In this document: piece by piece, positions 46,901 through 57,700 of the stretch
Position numbering within the stretch: position 1 is the first letter of the stretch
How the letters are laid out: every line of letters starts with the position of its first letter
NCBI GenBank assembly: GCA_004335635.1
Contig: QAXH01005720.1
Coordinates: 37,965-101,964, forward strand
DNA: 64,000 nucleotides
Reading direction: 5' to 3'
DNA from: Chloromonas sp. AAM2
Lineage: Eukaryota; Chlorophyta; Chlorophyceae; Chlamydomonadales; Chlamydomonadaceae
Notes under the pieces: generated by a model
The model's database searches: none
What the model saw: only the letters and a program-made list of their open reading frames with translations
What the model was told of the DNA's origin: nothing
Translations under genes and position numbers: made by a program

Positions 46901-49572
46901 GCTGTCAGACGCGGTACAGGCTTTGCCCCGCGAGGACACCATGTTTGTGCATGGCGTGTCGCCCGCCTTCTTGAGGGTGGGCGCGGCCAAGGCGGCTGCA
47001 GCAGCGCAGGCGGCGGAGGAGGGAGCGGGGCCTGTCTTTCAGAAGGGAGCATACTTCCTGGGCAAGGTGAGGCTCAACAAGGGATTATGCATGCTACATC
47101 TCATGCCAATGTAGCGCCAATGCAGCCTGCTTCAACACGTGTCACATCTAAGCCTGCCACACTAGTGGACAAGGTGCGGCTTATGCAGTTGTCATGCATC
47201 CATAGAAATTCTTACAACCCTGGGTAAACCCTGGGTAATCCCAGCAAAAACAAAGAGACAAGGCGCAACAGGCAAAGCAACCGACCCAAAGGCACAGACA
47301 GACGGGAAGACAGACAATACACCACAAGCAGCTTAGGCAGTGGTCATGCGTTCGAAATTATGTTGTCTAGGCAGCCTGCTTTAACCTCTTTCACGTACAA
47401 CCCAAACAGCAAACAGCAATACTCGCTCGCCTCTAGCGCAGCTGGTGGTGTACCGGCAGGTCCTGGGTTAAAAACCAGGTAGAGGCAAGGGATGGACTTG
47501 CACCAGCAGTCCCAACAGTTACCTCAACAACCAACTCAGCACATATGACCTGTCCTGCTGCGGAGTTGAGAGTTCATAGGCTGAGAGTAAAGAAGCACAA
47601 ACTCAAATTTGACGACAAAGTAGTCAAGCTTGTGCAGGCAAGTACTTGAAGATCACTGCCGCTGTGAGCACGTGGCATCAAAGTCTCATGGTTTTGATTT
47701 CACAATCGAGTCTTCCACACATTCACAGGTCATGTGGGCCAAATGGGCACTCTTGTCGACACATCGAAATGCAGGTAGGCGGGCTGACAGTGCTGCAACT
47801 GAAACATATCAGCATCTTGTTGTATTTCTACTCGTGTGCTCACAGGTGCTGTGGGCCAAGGGCTACACTGAGCTGCTGGACCGACTCAATGAGCACGCAG
47901 CACGCACCGGGGAGCAGGTGGACGTGGACGTTTACGGCTCGGGACCAGACCAAAAGGTGGGCATGAAAGGCAGCGCTCACTCCATGTGCACTTGCAGCAC
48001 AGCAGTGGTCACAGGTGCAGTGGGGGCAGCAGATGCAGTGATGAGTGCTCATTCACTGCATACTTTACCAGGACAGTGTAGCTTGCACGCAGCAGGGGGC
48101 AACAGGAGGACACACATGGCTTCTCGGTGTTCTGGGTGTCGTGACTGGCCAGGCGGCTGCAACTCTGCTCGTTGCTAGTCCAAGTGCCTTCTCTCTCTGA
48201 ACCGATTGTTTTGCTTCCCTTTCCTCAGGCTGTGGAGGAGGAGTCCTCCCGTCGCCGCCTGGCCCTGCGATTCAACGGCGCACGCGACCACGCTGACGAG
48301 TCGCTTCAGGACTACAAGGTCTTCATCAACCCCAGCCTCAGCGATGTGGTTGCCACCACCACTGCGGAGGCCCTGGCAATGGGCAAGTGGGTGGTGTGCG
48401 CAGACCACCCATCAAACAAGTTCTTTGGCAAGTTTCCCAACTGCCTCATCTACAGGTATGCCAGGGTGGCAGGCCAAGGCATCCAAAGTGGTTGTGACTG
48501 GTCGTTGTGTATGGGGGGGGGCTTGGGGTGCAATGGGGGGGGTTACGTCGGTATCGGTGTGTGTGTATATGTGTGTGTGTCTGCCTGTGTGTGTCTCTGT
48601 GTGTGTGCTATTCGTGTGGATTGATTGAGGGCAGTGCAATCCTGATCAGGCGCTGGACATGTTTTTTGCCTCAGCAAAAGCGATTGCTGGTCATGCGTGT
48701 GGACCAGCTGGCATGCAAACCTGTGCAGTTAATAAGCTGGTAGACCTGTTGCTGATTGTTCTCAACACCTCTTTGCACCTGTTGGATACGCCTGGCTGAG
48801 TGTGCGTGGCGCCAATCTGCACATGTTGCAGGCCTGTTGCAAAGTGGTTCTGGGAGCACGACGCTAATGTGTAAGACACGTGTTTTCGTGTTGCAGGGAC
48901 AGCGAGGAGTTCAGCTCGTGCCTGAAGCGTGCCCTGGGCGAGGAGCCCCGGCCCCTGTCCCCCCAGCAGCTGCACGACCTCACCTGGGAGGCGGCTACAG
49001 AGAGATTCCTGGACGTGGCGGAGATAAGCCCACATGCAGCACCGCTGGAAACGTCGGTGGACAACGTGCTGGCAGGTGAGACCACGGTGCTAGCCATAGC
49101 CTCAGGGCCCTAGCCCACACCACATGACAGAGTCGTTTTAAAGCACGAGCGCAGATACTGGCACCAGCATACCAGTGTTGTTGTATCGTGAGTCAGTGGT
49201 TGCAAGAACAAACAGTATGTGATGAGCACAACACGTCAGTTACTGGCACCAGCATGTTAATGCCCTAGTCTTGTGTCATGATGCCAGTGCGATAGGTTGG
49301 CACATTGCTAATTGTGTGGTTGTGCGTCTGTCTTTGCAGCGCTTCACAATGCAATGACTGGTGTGGAGTTCCTTCGGGTGGCCATGGGCGCCGGCGCACG
49401 CACACGCGACACCCCTGCCAGGATTACAGACTACACACCAGATGAGAATGATGTGGGCGGTTTCTTTGACGACACCTCACGCGCCAAGAAGTCGTGGGAG
49501 GGGAAGAAAGCACCCGCGCCAGGAAAGGCACACGCTGCCAAGCGTTCTGGACAGGCAGCTGCCAAGGCTTAG
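43985..49572 (+). CDS. DGD1: Digalactosyldiacylglycerol synthase (DGD1 type), 893 residues
   Basis: This family-4 glycosyltransferase moves galactose from UDP-galactose to monogalactosyldiacylglycerol, making DGDG, a main thylakoid lipid, on the plastid outer envelope. Exons: 43985-45034, 45318-45534, 45721-45960, 46295-46505, 46853-47066, 47846-47956, 48229-48455, 48897-49075, 49340-49572; all join in frame. The first exon gives a 350-residue N-terminal extension typical of DGD1 rather than the short DGD2. It is Gln-rich at first, then has helical segments. Catalytic-region blocks: [125 protein letters not shown], and [20 protein letters not shown] with HPSNKFF. The start ATG sits just before [12 protein letters not shown]. 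The intron at 47067-47845 holds a tRNA-like element and a partial copy of an exon start. Confidence 0.95.
47429..47486 (+). ncRNA. tRNA-like element lacking an anticodon arm (tRNA relic or SINE head)
   Basis: GCCTCTA (47429-47435) pairs perfectly with TAGAGGC (47480-47486) like a seven-base acceptor stem. TAGCGCAGCTGG at 47434-47445 is a perfect match to the tRNA A-box consensus TRGCNNAGYNGG. CCTGG and CCAGG (47462-47466 and 47475-47479) form a five-base T-arm-like stem round GTTAAAAA. Only about 16 bases lie between the D-loop and the T-arm, so the anticodon arm is absent and it is not a working tRNA. The B box is degraded. It lies in the sense direction in a DGD1 intron. Confidence 0.45.
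48509..48608 (+). repeat. G-runs followed by (TG)n tract in DGD1 intron
   Basis: Two runs of eight G residues about 20 bases apart precede an interrupted GT/TG tract of about 60 bases. The RNA strand of this intron could form G-quadruplexes; that is inference. Confidence 0.85.
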
Positions 49573-51772
49573 TAGGGTTGACTATATAAGGGCCACATGA
49601 GAGGCTGCGTGGTTCGGCACCTGTTTGTGGAGGGTGGAGCATTCTGATCATTGGTTACTGGGATAAAAGAGTGCACAGTAGTATGTGTCAGAAGCATCAG
49701 CCTTTGCCATGAGTCGTCTGGCTGCATCAACTTGGAGGGATGGCTCGTGGGAGCATACATTTGCTGGGCAGTGATCGTTCACATGCACATTCCTGGCGAT
49801 GAGAAGCATGTCTGTTTGGATGAGTTTTGGATTGGTTTGAGTTGCTTGGCTGGTTGCAGCAGAATGAGATGAATGCTGGGGTGGTTTGAAGGAAGCCGAG
49901 CTTGATGTATGGTGCAGATGGCCGCCCCTTGAGGATTTCAAGTTTCAGGGGGCCCCCAACAGATGCAACAGGCATTAAAGGCATGCAGACGGCGTTGTGC
50001 CTGTCTTGGCTGAGTATACTGGGTGCATGCACAGCAGGAGGCACATCAAAAGGCAGCCACACAGCTTGGTTGCGAGGCCTTGTTCTCATGACGGCGTCAC
50101 ATGCCATTCTGTATGCTGGAACTCATGACACACAGCATGTACACAAGATGCAACAACAAAGGCCTTCCTTTTTTCCCTTGTGAGTGATGTGTCTGCTCTG
50201 ACTCCCGACGGGAGAACAAGTAACACAATCTGTCCTGTGGTGCTGTTTCATTTCGGGCGTTTCATAATAAGTGAGTCATCTCACTCCATCAGTACAAGCT
50301 TGGTCACTAGTTTTAGGTACCTTCTCAAGAACCGCAGGAGTGACGGTGGCAATGCACTTGAACAGTGCCATGGCCTCTCACCAGATAGGATATCTTGCAA
50401 CATATGCATGTTGACATTTCACCCCACAGAATGGAGTTGCCATGGGATCTCAAGCCAGATGTGGATCACACTCAGCACGATTTCATCGAGCCTGCTTGCA
50501 GCCTTCAGCAACATCCCATGTTGTTTTCCAGGATTTTCTTGCGGTCAGAAACTTTGACAACTTTGGGCGTGCTCTTGTATGCACAATTTTGTGGTTCGGC
50601 ATACGAGTCGCTTGTCAGAAAGGAAATCTGTACAGTTCTGTTTGGTGAGTGCTGCCAAGTGCAGAAGTGTTGATGAGTGCATGGGTCGAGTTCTGAAGGG
50701 AAGGCAGCAATTGCTATATACCAACAGCACCTGCTGGCATTGCTCAAGGATTTGACCACCTAACGCGAGCATCCTGCCAGTCTACAGAGATTCTGCTGGT
50801 TGCAGTACTTTGCGTGACTGCAAATGAGGCATGCAATAGCATACGTGCTGGCAACTGACTGGCCTAACGTATTACAGTATGCGATTGACTTGGAGAAAAT
50901 GGTGGCGGAGCGGCCTTAGTCGTTTGGATTGCATTGATTTCTTGGAAGTTCTTCGCCCAAGTTCTTGTATCAGCCACCAGATGTGGAGTGAATGTACACA
51001 TGTTGCCAGTGGTGCTTGGCAATTGGCATGCAAGCTGCGGCTGTGTGTTTGTTGAGTGCGTTTTACAACAATGCCAAACGTGCACGCCCACAGCCATGCG
51101 CTTGTGAAGGGGATGAACTGAACATATCTTGGTATCTTGGTCTTGGGTCAGCGTGCATGGCTGGTGTTCTAATGAATCGTACAGTTTTGCTGTTGGTGGA
51201 TGAGCGCTTGTGGTCGCAGCATCGTGTAAGAGAAAGGGAAGATACTGCCTCATTATCTGGCTGCTGCAGCACGTTGCTGCTGACAACAGTCATTTAAACT
51301 TGCAAGTGAGGTCAGGTCAAGCACTGCCTCGGGACATACACTTGGTTGGTGAGCACTGCTGTAGAGTGAACCATCGCAGCCTTGTGAGATCAATGTAACT
51401 GAAGGCGTGCTGCTCAGGTCAATGCCACGCTGCGTCATTTGAATCCGTGTCAAGCATTGAAATCCTTAACACCCGTTCTTCACGTGTCATTGTCAGTTCA
51501 GGTGCAGTTCCTACTGTCAGGTGCAAAACCACCGAAACGCATTGCTGCACGGGTATGCTCAGGATGGAGCGTGCAGTACGAAATAAAATCATTGTTCAAG
51601 GACTGATTTGACTTATGCCCATACAGCCAGGCACGCAGCTTTGCAAACAGAAAGAGGTCAGTAGGCTAGCAGAACTGTCTGATGTAATTGTGGGCGGAGC
51701 ATGCACGGGCGTTGGCGAAAGCAGGCAACAAATGGGCCACACGTGGTAATGTTAGCTTGCGGCCCATGCCTG
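49573..51772. other. Convergent spacer between DGD1 and BuGZ genes
   Basis: About 2.2 kb with no recognisable gene. TGTAA at 51394 is the first clear plus-strand poly(A) candidate after DGD1, which would imply a long 3' UTR. TTACA at 51063-51067 and 50872-50876 are candidates for the minus-strand BuGZ gene, so the two transcripts may overlap. Open frames here are short and lack motifs. Confidence 0.45.
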
Positions 51773-54360
51773 CTACAAATGGCCGTTTGTGGGCTGTGCA
51801 TATCGTGGAAGGCGAGCTCTGTGCTCTTCTATCGAGTATTCCTCGTCTGTCCACAGAAGCCCTGCTTCCGATGGCTTGGGCAGCGGCAGCATTCCCCCTT
51901 GAAGGGGCGGTGGCGTGACTGCTGCGGGTGGCCCACTGGGCGGCACTGCACCTCCTGTAGCCAAGATGAATACAACACAGACATACAATAGCATACATTT
52001 GTGCAATTGTGATGTTGTATGTTCGGTACGTGCACCACCGGTGTATGGAATACGTGCATGACACTTGCGTAGCTCAACATGCTCAAGCAGGACAACCACC
52101 TGGAGCTTTGCTACAAAGAGTCAGTTGTGTAGGCCGCTGATGCCCAAGGCTGGCTCATGGCGAGCAAGTCCTGTTGAAGGCGATACACCACCCTGCCTAC
52201 TGTGCCAAATGGTGTGCACCCGCACTAGCAGACTTTATGAACACTGCTGAAATCCAGAAAACAGACTGCAGCAAAGCAAGTACCTCAGACAATGGGAAGA
52301 TGCTGCCATCACTGGTGCGCTGTCCCACCACCCCTCCTGAACTGACCTGCCACGGGGAACAGGGGTGCACCGGGCTGTGGCGCCTGGGCTGGGTTGACAG
52401 GGAAGAGCGGGGGCGGCATGCCCCCTTGGGGAGGGTGCATCATGTGAGGAGGGGGCATGCCGTGTGGGTGTGGGGGGCCGCCGATGTGCGGGGCCGGGCC
52501 GGGCAGGCCGGGTGGGCCAGGTGGGCCCCCTGAACCTGTGCGATAGGGTGGGGGGCCGCCGCCTGCACAACCGCCAAGGGAAGCATTGCTTAGGGAGACA
52601 CATGAGTCAAGTCGTTTGGTGAGGCTCACATGTGTTACGTGCAATGCCTCAGTTGTCCGGCTGTGGGATGGCAGTACCTCGGACACAGTTGTCACCGGCT
52701 CATTGTCCCCTACACGGTTTGACAGACATACCATGTTCTACATGGCCTGCTGTCACATGGCCATGCATTAAGACATACGTGCCTGGCAGGGATTGTGTGA
52801 TCACGAGGCAACATGACATGCATCACATCGCAAAAGCTAGTCTGTGACGCCAAGACAGAAACGTACTGTGTATCAAGCCAAACACACTGTATTGCTACAC
52901 GGGTAAGCTCACAGCTTTTACATGCATGCGCACACTGATTCACTTACCAGGCCCTGGGGGCATGCCCGAAGGCCCGCCCTCTCGATGCACAAAGGGAGGG
53001 GGTCCGCCAGGTCCAAAGCCGGGGGGAGGCGGGCCACCAGGGAAGCGAGGGGGAAACCCACCATACGGCCTGAGCAACAGATGAGAATGCGAAGGGGTTG
53101 ATGCTTACGAGGTATGCGTGGCAATCTGCACATGCATGCTGAGATACTACGTGCAGATCAACTGTGTGTGCATGTGCATGTGTGTGTGTGTTGTGCATGC
53201 CCTCTGCCTTACCCGCCCATTGGCCCCGGTGGGCCCATGCCAGGACGCATCATGCCCATTCCCGGAGGCGGCATGCCCATGCGCGGTTGCATGCCCATGC
53301 CTGGCGGCGGCATGCCCATCCCATGCGGTGGCATGCCGTGATGGTGCATGCCTGGGTATGGCATGCCGCCCATGGGTGGTGGTGGTGGGCCCCCACTGAA
53401 TCCTGCTTCTTGCCCGTCGTCATCCTGGCGTGCCTTCTTGCTGGGCTGGGCTTCATCGTCATCATCACCTGCAACATGCATAACACCGTGCTGTTGTGTT
53501 GTTGTATACTGCGGTCAGCATAGGCAACAGTACATGGCTCATGGCTGAGATGGCCAGGTAGTCCTTGAAGGAGCGCCAGTCCGGCTGGCACATGCTGATG
53601 CCCACTGACCATGAACGTTGATTAACAGCTCAGGTGGGCTTCATTCCATGCTTGGCATGTGGCATGAAAAACAATTCACTTGTGCTGCCAGGATTGATGT
53701 GCTAGAGCTGCGTCGCTTCAGTGTCGTTGTGTCAATGAGCCTTGGGCATGACATGTGCTGCATGCCTGCGTAAAACTGGTCCCCCTGATAAACGTACCGA
53801 ATGCTGCAGCACCAGGTTTCATGCCCGGTGGGACGCCTGCCATGCCAAAGATTTCAATCTCTGTAGAGGACCGCCCAGGCATGGCTTTGGGCACGCTGCA
53901 CCCATGCAAGCCATGTTCGTTCTTTTCAGCATTTGGGCACATTATTGCATATTAGTTGCAGCCTGCCAGGAGCAGATCGATGCATGCACCTACTCTTTCA
54001 AGCTGATCTTGTGCACTTGGTAGCAGTGGGTCGCCAGACCCTGAGAAGTGTTGAGCTTTCGATGACACTCTGCAAGAAATGTGGTTGTTATTGCGCGTTA
54101 AGGCTCCGGTTAGACATGAATCCGGTTAGACGAGCAGGCAAACCGGTCCACCCCAACCTGGACATTTGAAGTGAGCAGCCTTTTGATGCTGTACCAGCGT
54201 CGCTTCGTCCTTGAATACGCGGTCGCAGTAATCTGCAAGCCGCACAGACAAGTAGGAGCGCGCTGAGGTCTTGACCAGCATAGCACATGCCGGCGTCTTT
54301 TGACCTGCTTATTGCCTTACAGCAGAAGACGATCTCTTCATTCTTTTTCTTGCGCCCCAT
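51773..54360 (-). CDS. BuGZ/ZNF207-type zinc-finger protein, 354 residues
   Basis: BuGZ proteins bind microtubules and the checkpoint protein Bub3, and condense through low-complexity regions during spindle assembly; the plant relative SUF4 regulates transcription. Exons, minus strand: 54360-54321, 54232-54158, 54069-53994, 53895-53798, 53468-53213, 53069-52948, 52562-52347 (end uncertain), 51954-51773; joined they stay in frame. The family's hallmark start MGRKKKNEEIVFC runs into YYCDRVFKDEATLVQHQKAA and HFKCPECHRKL, then LATHCYQVHKISL: two C2H2 fingers split over three exons. KAMPGRSSTEIEIFGMAGVP matches the conserved block after the fingers. An acidic patch (DDDDEAQPSKK) is followed by about 170 residues of Pro, Gly and Met repeats (PPPGMGM type). 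The end, LLWTDEEYSIEEHRARLPRY, is the conserved C-terminal block seen in plant and algal members. The gene is head to head with the coiled-coil/PB1 gene. Confidence 0.9.
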
Positions 54361-54712
54361 CCGTCTCGCCCGCCAGCGCTAAGTCAAGAGCCTATGACTT
54401 CACTGCCGGCAGAAACAATGTCTGAGTTTAGGTTGTGTATGGATGTTGATCGCGGCACGGGGCACAAAGATACCTTTCACGATGGCCACTACAGCAGACG
54501 CTAAGCGTCGGCGGTTTCTGCGAAGCTTGCATGCACACCTGGGTGACCCTACTTTGAAGTTCTCAACCAATGCAAGCGATGAGAATTCTGCATGGCCGTT
54601 CCGCTTTGGGAACACCCACATACACAACTGCTCGATCTTGTTTGCTGGCCATGATACAAAATGGTTTGAGAAGTCGCCGGGCTGGCAGTAGATTGCAAGT
54701 GCCTTGACCTTT
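54361..54712. promoter_or_regulatory. Shared upstream region of BuGZ and coiled-coil/PB1 genes
   Basis: This stretch lies between two divergent start codons. It contains an 82-codon plus-strand frame (54443-54691) with an internal ATG at 54482 (MATTADAKRRRFLRSLHAHL). That frame ends at TAG in the same frame as the next gene's first exon. It could be an upstream ORF, or an N-terminal exon if spliced in a way I cannot see. No TATA box was evident. Confidence 0.4.
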
Positions 54713-57700
54713 ATGGAGGGACATTTCAAACACAGGCTCCATCCCAAGAAGCCTTTCAAGGTGCGACCACCTGCCTCTCAGACACTGTCAAGCAGCAAAG
54801 GCAATGTGCTGAACCCATGCTGCCATCTCACATGTGTGCTCAGGCTCTTGCCAGTGCATCAAACCCCACTTCACCGGACTCTGCACGGCCTGGTGCACCG
54901 AGCGCTCCCTCGCTCGTGCCTGCTGCTAGCACCAAGCATGAGGCAGGCAGCCCAGCAACCAGCAGTGCATGTGGCCCCAGCCTTTCTGGCACAGGCCCAG
55001 CAGCTGCACTTGCGGCACCAAACCCTGACCCTGCTGCAGCTGGGGCCAGCACTGGAGCGCCAGCGTTCAAAGGGTTGAAATGGAAAATCCTGCATGTGTA
55101 CCAAGATGAGCAAAAGGCCAAGGAAGAGCGAGAAGCAGAGGAGGTGGGAGGGTCATGATGACGTGGCAGATCTAGCAGTTTTGACAGTGACAGTGGAGCA
55201 CAGACATGCGTGCATGGCCCAGGGTGCTGGCCCAGATGCATCGGATCTGTTTGTCAGTTGACAGGCTGTCATCTTCCATGACTCGCCTGAAGCTGATTTG
55301 TCTGTCCTTGGAAATTGGCACGTGGAGCATGGTTGCAAAAGTGGCAGAACTGGTGGTTTGTGCTTGCGAAACTGGTGTTTTTGGTTTGCCATTCGCAGAG
55401 GAAGAAGAAGCAAGTCGAGGAGGCAGCACGCGCAGCCAAGCAGGCAGAACTGGTACGTGAGGTTGATGATCAGGCCTTGTCAACCAGCAGGCAGCTCTTG
55501 AGACAGGATCAACTTATGCAGGCAGCAAGTCGAGCCAGAAGGTCAAGCATAAATGGCATGGCCCATGCACCTGCCTGGCTCAACGGATCAAGATCTTACC
55601 AGTCTGGCCTATTCGCAGTGTGTGTCAGTGCGTGCCATAGGCATGGCCAGCTTGACGCTCATCATCCTTGCATGCTGTGTTAGGCACACGGTCTCTATTG
55701 CACACATAGTGGCAGTCGCCATACATCGGCATAAGCGGCGGTGTGTGCTTGGGCCTGTTGTGCAGGCGGCAGCTGAGCAGGCACGCAAGGAAGCAGAAGC
55801 TGAGGCTGCACGTGTTGCAGCGGAGGCTGAGGCAGCCAGGCGGCAGGAGGCAGAGGCCAGGGAAGCAGAGGCTAGAGAGAGGGAGGCTAAGGAGAGAGAG
55901 GCGAGGGAGAAGGAGGCGAGGGAAAGGGAGGCGAGAGAGAGGGAAGCAAGGGAAAAGGAGGCCAGGGAGGCAAAGGAAAGGGAGGCAAAGGAAAGGGAGG
56001 CCAAGGAGGAGGCAGCACGTGCTGCTAAGGAGAAAGAGGAGAAGGTAAGATCAGGCTTGGAGGAGCAAGGGAGGTTTCAGAGAGCACAGAGCAGTAGGGT
56101 TGGAATTATGCCGAGGCGTGTGGGCTTGGATGCCCTGACAAGGATGGAGTGGCCAGTGCACACTGCTGTGCATTCATTGGCCCGCACTGTGGCTGATGTC
56201 GTGCAAGGATAGTGCTTAGCCCTCGTGTCTCTCTTGTCATGGAATCTTGTCACGTCTGCATTTGGAAGCAAGTATTACTTGATTTGGAAAAGCAAATCAG
56301 GAGAGGGACTCTAACCCGTCCAACCTACAAGTGAAGGAGATAGTAATGGTGGTGGCCACCCCTCGAGGTACTGTCCTGTCCGCAAACCTCGCCAGACCCG
56401 AATGGCCTAAAAATGTATGCTTCCTGACACAGTACTATGCCAGAAAGTGAATGGATAATTGGCGCTCACCAGCGCCCGTGACAACTGCAGCGAACAACGT
56501 CCTCCGGGGCGAAGAGGACGAACAGAGGGCGCTGGTGTCGATATGTGCCACAGGGTTGACAGGTCACGGTCGTCACTCTCACTCTGACGTCATGCTTCAA
56601 TTCACACGAGATTATGGGCTAAACAGGCAATGTTAGTGGGTGGCAGCAACTGCGGGGTCAGACAAATGTGAACATACCGGGCAACAGGCATTACAAACAT
56701 AACAGTCCAAACAGCACGGTGAGGGCTTGCATCTCTTCAGGACTATTTATTCATTATTCAAGGTTTCCAAGTCACTACTTTGCTACACCCTAGATGGTTG
56801 AGCCGCAATCCTGATGCATGTTCTCCGGCTGTTCAGGAGCGCAAGGCGCGCGAACTGGAAGAAGCTCGCAAGCGCAAGGCCGCCGCTGCCGCTGCCGCCG
56901 CCCTGCTGCAGTCGACAGATGTGGACCTCATGGATGACATGTTCGTGACACTGCCCAGCATGCCATCAGTGGCAGTCAAGCAGGAAGGGAGGGGGGAGGG
57001 CAAACAGGACGAGGGAGAGCCCACCAAGCCAAACAAAAAGGTGGGCAAAGAGCCGGGCAGGCTCGAGTGATTCATAAGCAACGTGGTGTCAAGACGTAGG
57101 CTTAGGGGCAACATTACGCATATGTATGTTTTTGAGGGCAGTGAAATGACACCGGGCTTGTGTGAGTGTCATGCACCAAAGGCGGGCAGGCTTGAGTGGA
57201 TGGAGAACCAGGGAGAACGGCACGTGCGCAAGTATGTTGTGATGTACGGATGCAATCAGGTGACAATGGATGTTCAAGTGTTGATACTGGTAGGCTGTCA
57301 TGTGATGTGCATGCGCTGTGCATGTATCGCAACTGGCTCATGTCATGTGATGTGCATGCGCTGTGCATGTATCGCAACTGGCTCATGTCATGTTTGCATG
57401 TGCAGGGCATGGCCAAGGGTGTGTCCCAGCGGGCACTGGGCGCCTCTGGGGAGGGCGAGGCAGGCGGCAAGGCTCACAAGGCGGATAAAGTGGATAAGGC
57501 GGCCAAGCGAGTCAGGGACAGTGAGCAGGACAAGGTGGGTGTTGGATAGCCCCAGCGCTCAACCCTGCGCCTCATGTGCCACCCGCTGGCCACTGCATTC
57601 TTGACCTACGCTGATCAGGCATGCCTGGGCTGATCATGTGCTGTGTGAGCAGCATGTGGGGTGGCCATGCTGCATGATCTAGCCTAGTGCGGTCACCTAG

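Noticed and set aside
54443..54691. 82-codon frame as exon 1 of the coiled-coil/PB1 gene
   Set aside because: It ends at a TAG in the same frame as the next exon and I found no intron that removes this stop while keeping phase; an upstream ORF is possible.
55609..56004. Minus-strand frame made of ASLSL-type repeats
   Set aside because: It is the reverse strand of the repetitive Glu/Arg/Ala helix exon at 55766-56044.
56281..56400. Possible tRNA on the minus strand (B-box-like GGGTTAGAGTCC)
   Set aside because: The T-stem does not pair properly and no A box occurs at the right distance.
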